Shown: positions 1 to 8,031 of the stretch, piece by piece
Layout of the letters: each line of letters begins with the position of its first letter
How positions within the stretch are numbered: position 1 is the stretch's first letter
NCBI RefSeq assembly: GCF_900172365.1
Contig: NZ_FWFJ01000011.1
Span: 32,815 to 96,814 of the forward strand
DNA length: 64,000 bases
Direction of reading: 5' to 3'
Source: Roseovarius gaetbuli
GTDB lineage: Bacteria > Pseudomonadota > Alphaproteobacteria > Rhodobacterales > Rhodobacteraceae
Translations under genes and position numbers: made by a program
Notes under the pieces: model-generated
Databases searched by the model: none
What the model saw: the letters and a program-made list of their open reading frames with translations, nothing else
Told to the model about the DNA's origin: nothing

Positions 1-789
1 CGTCGCCCAAAGCCGCAGAACGTTGCCTTTCTGGCCTTTCTGAGCCTTGTCTGGGCGGGCAACCTTATGGTGCATCTGGAATGGATCGGCCTTGCGGATG
101 ACACTCTCTACACCGGGCTGCGCGTCGGGCTGTTGTCGCTTTGCTTGATGATTGCCGTGCTCGGCGGGCGGGTGACGCCGGGATTTACCCGCAACGCGAT
201 GAAGCGGGCAGGCGTGGCCGAGGTCACCCTGCCGACATCGCGCAAGCCTGTTGATCTTTCGGGAAGTGTGACGATTGCCCTTGTGCCGCTCGCGCTGCTC
301 TTGCGCCTGCCCGACACGCTGACCGGCGCATTGGCCATTCTCGGAGGGGCATTGCACCTGTTGCGCATCAGCTTTTGGCGGCCCTGCTGGACGCTTGGTC
401 AACCGATCCTCTGGGCGTTGCACCTTGGCATGGCGATGCTGGGGCTTGGCCTTGTCCTTTGGGGCAGCAGCCTGTTGGGGCACGGCAGCGAGGTGGCGGG
501 CCTGCATGTTCTGGGCATCGGCGCAGTGGGTGGGATGACCGTCGCGGTGATGAGCCGTGCCATTCTTGGCCATACAGGGCGCGCCCTTGTTGCCCCGCGC
601 GCAGTCGCTCTTGCCTATGGGCTGATTGGTCTCGCTGCGGGGCTGCGTTGGCTTGCCTCCAACCTGTCGGCAGGTATCTACCTTCCGGTCTTGCTGGTCA
701 CCGGCGCCTTGTGGATTGCGGCCTTCAGCCTCTTTACCGTCTCGCTTTGGCCCGCTTTTGTAGGCCCTCGTAAAGACCGCGCCAATTAA
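1..789 (+). CDS. nnrS: NnrS family protein, 3' part of gene
   Basis: The reading frame is open from the first base, so the 5' end lies outside the window; the first in-window ATG (67) is probably internal. About 262 residues remain. They are very hydrophobic, with roughly six to seven membrane segments, and contain the GGRVTPGFTRN motif typical of NnrS. NnrS is a heme- and copper-containing membrane protein associated with nitric oxide stress in denitrifiers. Its position just upstream of norCBQDEF on the same strand fits that role. Membrane family and motif are seen directly; function is by family. It is cut by the window edge, not evidently broken. Confidence 0.82.
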   Translation, partial: RRPKPQNVAFLAFLSLVWAGNLMVHLEWIGLADDTLYTGLRVGLLSLCLMIAVLGGRVTPGFTRNAMKRAGVAEVTLPTSRKPVDLSGSVTIALVPLALLLRLPDTLTGALAILGGALHLLRISFWRPCWTLGQPILWALHLGMAMLGLGLVLWGSSLLGHGSEVAGLHVLGIGAVGGMTVAVMSRAILGHTGRALVAPRAVALAYGLIGLAAGLRWLASNLSAGIYLPVLLVTGALWIAAFSLFTVSLWPAFVGPRKDRAN

Positions 790-1119
790 GGTGCTGTCCG
801 CTGTCCGGGGTCATGTCCAACCGAGCCGACGGGCGGCCTTTCGATGTATTGTTGAAAACGCCCATCGATAGATTAGAGAATAAAACCGGCTCAAACGCTC
901 CCTTTGAAACTCTATACGCGGTCCGTTTCCTCTAAAGAAAACGGACCGGAAAATGGACATCTTCCGGATCGGAATTTTTGGAAAATTCCGTGGGACAGAA
1001 CGTTAACTCCGGCCCCGAACCCTCACCGCTTTTCGCCAGCCGTTGACTTTGGTCAAGGATCGCCGCGCAGTCCCCCCGCAGAGTGAGCGCATTCGCATTA
1101 ACGCGCAAAGGAGATCGCA
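790..1119 (+). other. nnrS-norC intergenic region
   Basis: This 330-bp gap holds no convincing gene; the short ORFs in it have no ribosome binding site and no recognisable product. The one clear element is an FNR/NnrR-type box at 1043-1056, listed separately. A ribosome binding site (AAAGGAG, about 1108-1114) precedes norC. No obvious terminator hairpin was seen after the NnrS stop. Confidence 0.6.
1043..1056 (+). promoter_or_regulatory. FNR/NnrR/Dnr-type box upstream of norC
   Basis: TTGACTTTGGTCAA is a perfect inverted repeat (TTGAC-N4-GTCAA) of the type bound by Crp/Fnr-family NO and oxygen regulators. Its centre is about 70 bp before the norC ATG. A box at -41.5 would place the transcript start near 1091, leaving a leader of about 29 nt. 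The Dnr-like regulator encoded at 7101-7808 is the obvious candidate to bind it; that link is inferred. Confidence 0.85.
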
Positions 1120-1572
1120 ATGCGCGATGTCATGACCAAGAGCATGGCCCGGAATATCTTTTATGGCGGGTCGCTGTTCTTCATCATCATCTTTCTGGGG
1201 CTGTCGCTCCATTCGCACCGCTATATCGTCACTACCTCGACAAACGCCGAGACGCTGACCGAAAGCGTCGCGCATGGCAAACGGCTCTGGGAAAAACACG
1301 CCTGTATCAACTGTCATACGATCATGGGCGAGGGGGCGTATTTTGCGCCTGAACTGGCCAATGTGACAACCCGCTGGGGTGTCGCCGATGACCCGGACGG
1401 CGCGTTCGAGATGCTGGACGGCTGGATGAAGGCGCAACCAAGCGGCGTCGAAGGGCGCCGACAGATGCCACGCTTTGATCTGAACCCCGAGGAAACCCGT
1501 GCGCTTGCCGATTTCCTGCGGTGGGTCGATTCCATCGACGCACAGGGCTGGCCCCCGAACGACGCGGGCTGA
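1120..1572 (+). CDS. norC: Nitric oxide reductase subunit C (cytochrome c)
   Basis: The 150-residue protein is the membrane-anchored monoheme cytochrome c of cNOR, which passes electrons to NorB for 2 NO to N2O reduction in the periplasm. One N-terminal membrane anchor (about residues 12-31) precedes a cytochrome domain. The heme c motif is C62-I-N-C65-H66, and a Met near 117 (RRQMPRF) is a probable axial ligand. Length is typical of NorC. An AAAGGAG ribosome binding site fixes the start. It is followed 15 bp later by norB in a tight norCBQDEF operon, behind the box at 1043-1056. Confidence 0.96.
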   Translation: MRDVMTKSMARNIFYGGSLFFIIIFLGLSLHSHRYIVTTSTNAETLTESVAHGKRLWEKHACINCHTIMGEGAYFAPELANVTTRWGVADDPDGAFEMLDGWMKAQPSGVEGRRQMPRFDLNPEETRALADFLRWVDSIDAQGWPPNDAG

Positions 1573-1587
1573 GAAAGGACCATTCAA

Positions 1588-2952
1588 ATGAAATACCAAT
1601 CCCAAAAAATCGCGCTGGCCTACTTCGGTGTCGCCCTGGCGCTCTTTCTGGTTCAGATCCTGGGCGGGCTGCTGGCGGGGCTGATCTATGTGATGCCCAA
1701 CACCCTGTCGGAACTTCTACCGTTCAACATCGTGCGCATGCTGCACACCAACTCTCTGATCGTTTGGCTGCTTCTGGGCTTTTTCGGGGCCGCCTATTTC
1801 CTGATCCCCGAAGAGGCCGAGCGCGAAATCCATTCGCCCAAGATCGCCTATCTGCAACTGATCATCCTTGTTGTGGGCACTCTGGGCGTGGTGCTGACCT
1901 ATGTGTTCAACCTGTTTGAGGGCAATTGGCTTTTGGGCAAGGAGGGGCGCGAGTTTCTGGAGCAACCCAAATGGGTCAAGGCCGGGATCGTCGTGGCCGC
2001 CTTGCTGTTTCTTTACAACGTCACCATGACGGTGCTTCAGGGCCGCAAGACCGCGATCACCAATATCCTGTTGCTGGGGCTCTGGGGGCTGGCGCTTTTG
2101 TTCCTGTTCGCCTTTTACAACCCGGAGAATCTGGCGCTCGACAAGCAGTACTGGTGGTATGTCGTGCACCTCTGGGTCGAGGGTGTGTGGGAGCTTATCA
2201 TGGCGTCCATCCTGGCCTACCTGATGCTCAAGCTGACCGGGGTCGACCGTGAAGTGGTCGAGAAATGGCTTTATGTCATTGTCGCCGCCGCTTTGTTCTC
2301 GGGCATCCTTGGCACTGGTCACCACTATTACTGGATCGGCTCGCCGGGCTATTGGCAGTGGATCGGGTCGATCTTTTCCAGCCTCGAAATCGTGCCGTTC
2401 TTCGCGATGATGGCCTTTGCCTTTGTCATGGTCTGGAAAGGGCGACGCGACCATCCCAACAAGGCTGCGCTTTTGTGGTCACTGGGCTGTGCCACGCTGG
2501 CCTTCTTCGGGGCCGGGGTCTGGGGCTTTCTGCACACGCTGCACGGGGTCAACTATTACACCCACGGCACACAGATCACCGCCGCTCATGGGCACCTGGC
2601 CTTTTATGGCGCCTATGTCTGTCTCAACCTGGCGATCTTTACCTATGCCATGCCGATCCTGCGCAATCGCGATCCCTATAATCAGGTGCTCAACATGGCG
2701 TCGTTCTGGCTGATGTCGGGGGGCATGGTGTTCATGACCTTCACGCTGACATTTGCGGGCACGGTTCAGACCCACATGCAGCGCGTGGTCGGGGATTACT
2801 TTATGGATGTCCAGGACTCCATCGCCATCTTCTACTGGATGCGGCTTGGCTCTGGCGTTGTGGTCTTCCTTGGCTTGCTGCTCTTCCTTTACGCGCTGCT
2901 CGTGCCGCGCAAAGAGGTGATCTCGGCTGATACCTCGGTCGCGGCGGAGTGA
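1588..2952 (+). CDS. norB: Nitric oxide reductase subunit B (cytochrome b)
   Basis: This is the catalytic subunit of cNOR, a 454-residue, roughly 12-helix member of the heme-copper oxidase superfamily carrying heme b, heme b3 and non-heme FeB. Conserved histidines appear in the expected helices (RMLHTNSL, GTGHHYYW, AAHGHLAFYG). Glutamates typical of NorB occur around WVEGVWELI. Length is normal for NorB. The start is preceded by AGAAAGGACC. It makes a functional pair with the preceding norC, and its stop lies 5 bp before the preferred norQ ATG. Confidence 0.96.
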   Translation: MKYQSQKIALAYFGVALALFLVQILGGLLAGLIYVMPNTLSELLPFNIVRMLHTNSLIVWLLLGFFGAAYFLIPEEAEREIHSPKIAYLQLIILVVGTLGVVLTYVFNLFEGNWLLGKEGREFLEQPKWVKAGIVVAALLFLYNVTMTVLQGRKTAITNILLLGLWGLALLFLFAFYNPENLALDKQYWWYVVHLWVEGVWELIMASILAYLMLKLTGVDREVVEKWLYVIVAAALFSGILGTGHHYYWIGSPGYWQWIGSIFSSLEIVPFFAMMAFAFVMVWKGRRDHPNKAALLWSLGCATLAFFGAGVWGFLHTLHGVNYYTHGTQITAAHGHLAFYGAYVCLNLAIFTYAMPILRNRDPYNQVLNMASFWLMSGGMVFMTFTLTFAGTVQTHMQRVVGDYFMDVQDSIAIFYWMRLGSGVVVFLGLLLFLYALLVPRKEVISADTSVAAE

Positions 2953-2957
2953 AGCCG

Positions 2958-3770
2958 ATGGATGGAGCCATGACCCAAAACCGGACCGGGGCGGCAGACG
3001 CCCCGTTCTACCTCGCGCAGGGCGATGAATGCGCCCTGTTTCAGGCTGCCTTCGACAATACCTTGCCGGTGCTTCTAAAAGGGCCGACCGGATGTGGCAA
3101 AACCCGCTTCGTGGCCCATATGGCGGCAAGGCTTGGTCGCCCGCTTTATACCGTCGCCTGTCATGATGACCTCTCGGCGGCGGACCTGATCGGGCGTTAT
3201 CTGCTCAAGGGCGGCGAAACCGTCTGGGTCGACGGCCCCCTGACCCGCGCGGTGCGCGAGGGGGCGATCTGTTATCTCGACGAGGTGGTCGAGGCCCGCA
3301 AGGACGTCACCGTGGTGTTGCACCCGCTGACCGATGACCGGCGCATTCTTCCCATCGACCGCACCGGCGAAGAGCTTGAGGCCGCCCCCGGTTTCATGCT
3401 CGTGGCGTCCTATAATCCGGGCTATCAGAATATCCTCAAGACCCTCAAACCCTCGACCCGACAGCGCTTTGTCGCGATGGAGTTCGACTTTCCCACGCCC
3501 GATCTTGAAATCAAGGTGGTCGCCCAGGAAAGCGGCCTCTCGCCGGATCGTGTGGCCCCTCTGGTGCGTCTTGCGGGCAAGCTGCGTGCGCTGAAAGGGC
3601 AGGACCTTGAAGAGGGGGTTTCAACCCGTCTTGTCATCTATGCCGCAACCCTCATCGCGCAGGGCATGCCGATTGATCGCGCCATCGAGGCGACGATGAT
3701 CGAGCCGCTCACCGATGATGCGGATGTAAAACGCGGGCTCCTCGATCTGGTAACGGCTGTCTTTGGGTGA
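2958..3770 (+). CDS. norQ: NorQ, MoxR-family AAA+ ATPase for NO reductase activation
   Basis: This 270-residue AAA+ ATPase works with NorD to insert or activate the non-heme iron of NO reductase. The Walker A motif GPTGCGKT is at about 42-49, and a Walker B-like ICYLDEV is present. The start is ambiguous. A GTG at 2949 overlaps the norB stop, the ATG at 2958 has GGAG 8 bp upstream, and the ATG at 2970 has its GGAG too close. 2958 is chosen. The gene sits between norB and norD as in other nor operons, and length is typical of the CbbQ/NirQ/NorQ group. Confidence 0.93.
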   Translation: MDGAMTQNRTGAADAPFYLAQGDECALFQAAFDNTLPVLLKGPTGCGKTRFVAHMAARLGRPLYTVACHDDLSAADLIGRYLLKGGETVWVDGPLTRAVREGAICYLDEVVEARKDVTVVLHPLTDDRRILPIDRTGEELEAAPGFMLVASYNPGYQNILKTLKPSTRQRFVAMEFDFPTPDLEIKVVAQESGLSPDRVAPLVRLAGKLRALKGQDLEEGVSTRLVIYAATLIAQGMPIDRAIEATMIEPLTDDADVKRGLLDLVTAVFG

Positions 3771-3773
3771 GGC

Positions 3774-5717
3774 ATGGCCATGATCCGGATCGAACTTGAG
3801 CCATGGGAGCCCGAAGAAACCATCGGGAAACTGTGGCACGCTTTTGCCAGTCGCCTCGATGCACCACTTGTGCATCACGGAGCCGCGGTTGACCTCTCTG
3901 AGGTCAGCGGGCGGCTGGCAGTCTTTTTTCGGGGGCTGGGTGGCGCGCCTTCGGTCGAAATCCGCGCGGTCTCGCCCGAGGTCAGCCAGCACCGTCTTAA
4001 ATTCCTGCGCCGTCTGGGGACCGAGGCCGAGCTTGTCGCGCGCGCCAGCTTTGATGGCGAGGTGTTGCGCCTTCCCGAGCGCCTTGCGATCTTTCCGGAC
4101 CGGGCCACCAACGGGGCGCTCTATCTTTGGCTCACGGCTGTAGTGGCCCATGCACCCGCGCATGTCCTTGATGGCGATCCCCTGCGCGCGGACCTTTTGG
4201 CGATGCGCTCTGCCCTCGCGATGACCCGCGCCGCGCTTGCGGCTGCGCCGGGCCTGCGCGCTTTGCACTCCGGGCTTGCCTCGGCCACGCTGCACAGTCG
4301 GCACGCCAACAACCTGCCACGCAATGAACAGGCGGTCGAGGCGTTGGTGCGCCACTTTCTGGGGGGGCGCTCAGACCTGTCGGCGCTTGCGCAGACCTTC
4401 AAAACCGCGCTCGACACGGGCGATCTGTCACAAATCACCGCGCCGCGCGGTTATCGCTCGTTTCAGCCGGTGCCGCTCTGGCCCGACCTGCGCGAGCTGA
4501 TCCTCTCGGCCAGCAGCGAGGTTGAGAGCCGAGACACCGAAGGCCCTCCCGAAGAGGGCAGTGACCGAACCCACCGCGCGCGCCGCCGCAACGCCGATCA
4601 GGCCGAGCGCCGCGACAGTCTGATCCTGCATAAATTCGAGGCGATCCTGAGTTGGGCCGAGTTTTTGAACCTGAACCGGCGGGTCGATGATGACGACCCT
4701 GATAGCGCCAAAAAGGCCGCCGACGATCAGGATGAAATCGGGCTTGGTCAAATTTCCAAGGCCCCGGCCACCCGGTTAAAGCTTCACCTTGACCTTGCCC
4801 CGGAAGATGTTGATCGTGAACGGCTTTCCGGCAAAGTTATGTATCCCGAATGGGACGTGCGCACTGGCGTGTACCTGCCCGATCATGTGCGGGTTTTGCA
4901 TAGCACCGCCCCGCCGGGCGACGGCGTGCCGACCTTTCGCGACGACCCGCGCGCCATGCGCCGCATCACCCATGTCAAACGCCAGTTCGAGGCGCTGCGC
5001 CCCGGGCGCGTGTCGATCCCGGCGCAGCTTGACGGTGACGAGCTTGATATGGAGGCCGCGGTGCGCGCGCAGGTCGATATTCTGGCCAATGGTGCGGGCA
5101 GTGAACGTATCTGGCGCCAGACCCGGCCGCAGGCGCGTGATCTGGCGGTGTCGATCCTGCTGGATATTTCACGCTCGACCGAAAGTGCGGTGGGCGATCG
5201 CGCGGTGATTGATATCGAGCGCGAGGCCCTCGCGGCCCTGGCCTGGGGGCTTGACGCCTGCGGCGATGATTTTGCCATCCACGCGTTTTCGTCGCTCAAG
5301 CGCGACCGGGTTTATATCCAGACCTGCAAGGAATTCTGCGAGCCGATGAATGGTCTGATCGAAAGCCGGATTGGCGCGCTCAAGCCCGGATTTTACACCC
5401 GGCTTGGTGCGGCCGTCCGGCATTGTTCGGCCGAGCTTGCCCGGCAATCCAAGAAACGCCGCCTGCTGTTGGTTATCACCGATGGCAAGCCCAACGATCT
5501 TGACCACTACGAGGGCCGCCACGGGATCGAAGATACCGCCATGGCAGTGCGCGAGGCGCGCCGTGCCGGGCAGTCGGTCTTTGGCATCACCGTCGACAAA
5601 CAGGCCAAAAGCTGGTTCGCGCGGATGTTCGGACGGGGCGGGTTTCACGTGATCCCCAACCCGGAACGCCTGACCGAGGCCTTGCCTCTGATCTATCGCG
5701 AGTTGGTTGGGGGATGA
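3774..5717 (+). CDS. norD: NorD, von Willebrand factor A domain protein
   Basis: This 647-residue protein has a C-terminal VWA domain with an intact metal-ion-dependent adhesion motif: D-I-S-R-S in SILLDISRSTES, and a later ITDGKPND. NorD partners the NorQ ATPase (a MoxR-VWA chaperone pair) and is needed for active NO reductase. The middle part is polar and rich in charged residues (about 250-330), probably a linker. The ATG follows the norQ stop by 3 bp, and its end overlaps norE by 4 bp (ATGA), so translation is probably coupled. Confidence 0.93.
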   Translation: MAMIRIELEPWEPEETIGKLWHAFASRLDAPLVHHGAAVDLSEVSGRLAVFFRGLGGAPSVEIRAVSPEVSQHRLKFLRRLGTEAELVARASFDGEVLRLPERLAIFPDRATNGALYLWLTAVVAHAPAHVLDGDPLRADLLAMRSALAMTRAALAAAPGLRALHSGLASATLHSRHANNLPRNEQAVEALVRHFLGGRSDLSALAQTFKTALDTGDLSQITAPRGYRSFQPVPLWPDLRELILSASSEVESRDTEGPPEEGSDRTHRARRRNADQAERRDSLILHKFEAILSWAEFLNLNRRVDDDDPDSAKKAADDQDEIGLGQISKAPATRLKLHLDLAPEDVDRERLSGKVMYPEWDVRTGVYLPDHVRVLHSTAPPGDGVPTFRDDPRAMRRITHVKRQFEALRPGRVSIPAQLDGDELDMEAAVRAQVDILANGAGSERIWRQTRPQARDLAVSILLDISRSTESAVGDRAVIDIEREALAALAWGLDACGDDFAIHAFSSLKRDRVYIQTCKEFCEPMNGLIESRIGALKPGFYTRLGAAVRHCSAELARQSKKRRLLLVITDGKPNDLDHYEGRHGIEDTAMAVREARRAGQSVFGITVDKQAKSWFARMFGRGGFHVIPNPERLTEALPLIYRELVGG

Positions 5718-6262
5718 GTGACGCGAGCGTGTTTGACGACCTGCCGGGCGACCTGATGATCTGGGTTCTGATTGTCAGCGAGCTTCTGGTCTTTGGCGCC
5801 GGGCTGGCGGCGTTTCTGGCGGTGCGGGCCAGTGATCCCGCTGGGTTTGGTGCCGCGCAGGACGCGCTTTATCGCACCGGGGCCGGGGTCAACACCGTGG
5901 TGCTGGTGACCAGTGGCGCGCTCGCCGCTTGGGCGCTGCGCCTGCGCGAGGATGCGCAGCGCGGCCCGGCACGTCTTGCTCTTGTGGCGGCGGCGCTTCT
6001 TGGGGTGGTCTTCTTGCTGATCAAGGGCTTTGATTATGCGGGGAAGGCGGCGGCGGGCATCACTTGGGACACGCATCCGTTTTTCACCTTCTATTACCTG
6101 CTGACCGGCTTTCACGCCGCGCATGTGGTGGCCGGGGTGCTGGTCTTGCTGCTGGTCGCATGGAAAGACACTCCTCGCAATATCGAGGCCGGGGCGGCCT
6201 TCTGGCACATGGTCGATCTGGTCTGGGTGATCCTTTTCCCGGTTCTTTACCTGCTGCGGTGA
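5714..6262 (+). CDS. norE: NorE, cytochrome c oxidase subunit III-like protein
   Basis: This 182-residue membrane protein has about five helices and resembles cytochrome oxidase subunit III (the FYYLLTGFHAAHVVAG stretch is characteristic, as is AGAAFWHMVDLVWVILFPVLYLL near the end, quoted here only as a landmark). NorE is an accessory subunit that improves NO reductase activity in Paracoccus-type operons. It starts inside the norD stop (ATGA overlap) and is followed after 4 bp by norF. Family assignment is firm; its exact biochemical role is not shown by sequence. Confidence 0.9.
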   Translation: MSDASVFDDLPGDLMIWVLIVSELLVFGAGLAAFLAVRASDPAGFGAAQDALYRTGAGVNTVVLVTSGALAAWALRLREDAQRGPARLALVAAALLGVVFLLIKGFDYAGKAAAGITWDTHPFFTFYYLLTGFHAAHVVAGVLVLLLVAWKDTPRNIEAGAAFWHMVDLVWVILFPVLYLLR

Positions 6263-6266
6263 TACC

Positions 6267-6536
6267 ATGATCCGCGACCCTCTTTTGCGCGCCTGGGGCG
6301 CGCTTATCGGCCTCAGCCTCGGGGCGACGGCGATCTCGCTTTGGCACTGGCCGCGCGAGGTTGAGGCCGGCGCGGGGATGCTTGTCCTGAGCTTGGCCTG
6401 GCTCAAGGCGCGGATCATCCTGACGACTTATCTGAGACTTGACGCGGCCCCGTTCTGGCGGCGCGGCTTCGCTATATCGCTCGGGGTGTTCTGTTTGCTC
6501 TTGCTGGGGCTTTACCTGTTGCCGGGCCTGCTTTAG
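6267..6536 (+). CDS. norF: NorF-like small membrane protein (cytochrome oxidase subunit IV-like)
   Basis: This 89-residue protein has about three membrane helices and the W-L-K-A-R-I-I pattern seen in NorF and prokaryotic cytochrome c oxidase subunit IV proteins. It is the last gene of norCBQDEF, 4 bp after norE, and converges on the DUF4202 gene with only 7 bp between stop codons. Identification rests on size, topology and operon position. NorF is reported to support full NO reductase activity in Paracoccus. Confidence 0.85.
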   Translation: MIRDPLLRAWGALIGLSLGATAISLWHWPREVEAGAGMLVLSLAWLKARIILTTYLRLDAAPFWRRGFAISLGVFCLLLLGLYLLPGLL

Positions 6537-6543
6537 CGCCGCG

Positions 6544-7104
6544 TCAGATCGCGAATTTTGCCGCCAAATCCTCGGGCAGGTCGAATTCCTTCAACACCCG
6601 TGCGCGCCCCTCTGCGGACATCTTTTTCGCGGTCCGGGTGACGATGGTCTCAAGTTTATCCGGGGTTTGCGTGGGGGCGAAGGGCGCGAAATACCATTTC
6701 AGGAAGGTGAAACAGATCACATCCTCAAGCGCCTGAACCTCCGGGTCGCGTTTGATCCCTTGTTTGCGGATCATTTTCTGTGCGTTTTCAATGTCCTGGC
6801 TGTCATACCCTGCGTCGGCCATGATCTCACCCACGCGGGTGGCGTGATGTTTCGCCAAGGCGGTGCGCCAGCTTAGATAGCCGTCGCGCCCTTCGGGAAA
6901 GTCTTTTCTTTTCAACACCCAACGTTCGATATGCTGACCCCGCGCCGCGATTTTCAAAGCCTCGGAGGCGGCGGGGAAAAGCCGGTCAAGTTCGGCGCTC
7001 ATCCGCTGGCCGTAAAGCTGTGCTGCGGGGTGGCCCTGGCTTGTGTCGGGGTCATGCGCATTGGCGGCGTCAATCGCCGCAAGGGCGTTTTCCAGTCTGC
7101 TCAC
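6544..7104 (-). CDS. DUF4202 domain protein
   Basis: This soluble protein of about 186 residues matches the DUF4202 family (features such as RLENALAAIDAANAHDP, WRTALAKHHA and VICFTFLKWY), whose function is unknown. A GTG start at 7104 is preferred. It overlaps the stop of the upstream regulator (GTGA) and has GGAG 9 bp upstream, whereas the ATG at 7119 lacks a ribosome binding site. Coupling to a Dnr-like regulator beside the nor genes suggests a role in nitrogen oxide metabolism; that is inference only. Confidence 0.8.
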   Translation of the reverse strand: MSRLENALAAIDAANAHDPDTSQGHPAAQLYGQRMSAELDRLFPAASEALKIAARGQHIERWVLKRKDFPEGRDGYLSWRTALAKHHATRVGEIMADAGYDSQDIENAQKMIRKQGIKRDPEVQALEDVICFTFLKWYFAPFAPTQTPDKLETIVTRTAKKMSAEGRARVLKEFDLPEDLAAKFAI

Positions 7105-7808
7105 AGGGGTTTGCTCCATGAATCGGCGGGGTCTTTCTCGGAGTAATCCCGCAATGTCTCGATGTCATCAATCGTGGCCTGGTGGCGCGACACGCGCACA
7201 CCGACCGCCTTGAGCTTGGAAAAGGCCCGCGACAGGCTTTCGGGTTTCATCCCCAAGCGCCCGGCAATCAGCGCCTTGTCATAGGGCAGGGTCACCTCGC
7301 AGGAGCCGTCATGGCATTTACAAAGACCGATCAGGAAATCGGCAACCCTCTGCGCCCCGGTCTGGGCCTTGATCTGTTCGACCTGGTTGACAAGATCATG
7401 AAGGTGCTGAAACGTAGAGGCAATGACCGCGAGGCTTAGCTCGGGCTCGTGTTCGAGGATCGAGATGAAGCTGCGCGCCGATATCAGCAGCAAGGTGCAA
7501 TCGGTCACCGCCTCTGCGGACACCGGGTAGGGCTGTTGGCGAAACGCCACCGCCTCGCCAAAGCTGTGGCTGCGGGTAAAGACATTCACCACGGCCTCGT
7601 TCCCGCTGGGGGACACGCGGTAAAGTTTGACCCAGCCATCCAGAACCACATGGATGACCTGCGCCCGGTCGCCCTGGAGAAAGACCGTTTCGCCGCGCGA
7701 CACATCCCTGAAAACGGCGTCCGATAACAGGCTGTCGGCCACGCCAACCGGCAGGCTGCGCAGCAAGAGCGAGTCTCGGGCGATGGCAAGGCTCTCGGAT
7801 TTATCCAT
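7101..7808 (-). CDS. Crp/Fnr family regulator, Dnr-like
   Basis: This 235-residue protein has an N-terminal cyclic-nucleotide-binding-type beta barrel (about 15-130, with VVLDGWVKLYRVSPSG) and a C-terminal winged helix. The recognition helix reads PESLSRAF, giving the E-x-x-S-R pattern that recognises TTGA half sites. It lacks the N-terminal cysteine cluster of FNR and looks closest to Dnr-type NO sensors. It probably activates norC through the box at 1043-1056. It is co-transcribed with the DUF4202 gene. No convincing box for autoregulation was seen in its own upstream region. Confidence 0.86.
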   Translation of the reverse strand: MDKSESLAIARDSLLLRSLPVGVADSLLSDAVFRDVSRGETVFLQGDRAQVIHVVLDGWVKLYRVSPSGNEAVVNVFTRSHSFGEAVAFRQQPYPVSAEAVTDCTLLLISARSFISILEHEPELSLAVIASTFQHLHDLVNQVEQIKAQTGAQRVADFLIGLCKCHDGSCEVTLPYDKALIAGRLGMKPESLSRAFSKLKAVGVRVSRHQATIDDIETLRDYSEKDPADSWSKPL

Positions 7809-8031
7809 TGGATCAAACTCTTTGTTTCGCCACAGCTATACAAGGAATGTCGCAGAAATCCACCTTAACGATGGCTGTTTTCATGGGAAGAACCGGCTTT
7901 CCCGGCGAGGGCAAAGATTGACTTGCCGCAAATCACCCCGGCGGCGTGGTGATAGAGTGCTCTGGCCCCTGATCCGCCGCACCAAGGCGAGGTCGATTCG
8001 TCTTTGCCGTATGGCCGCACAAGGATAAGAC

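Noticed and set aside
1717..2454. Long open frame antisense to norB
   Set aside because: Shadow of norB; His/Gln/Asp-rich composition is the complement of membrane-protein codons.
7918..7931. FNR-like site TTGACTTGCCGCAA upstream of the P-type ATPase
   Set aside because: Only one half site is good and the second (CGCAA) matches three of five bases; too weak to list as a regulatory feature, mentioned only in the ATPase entry.
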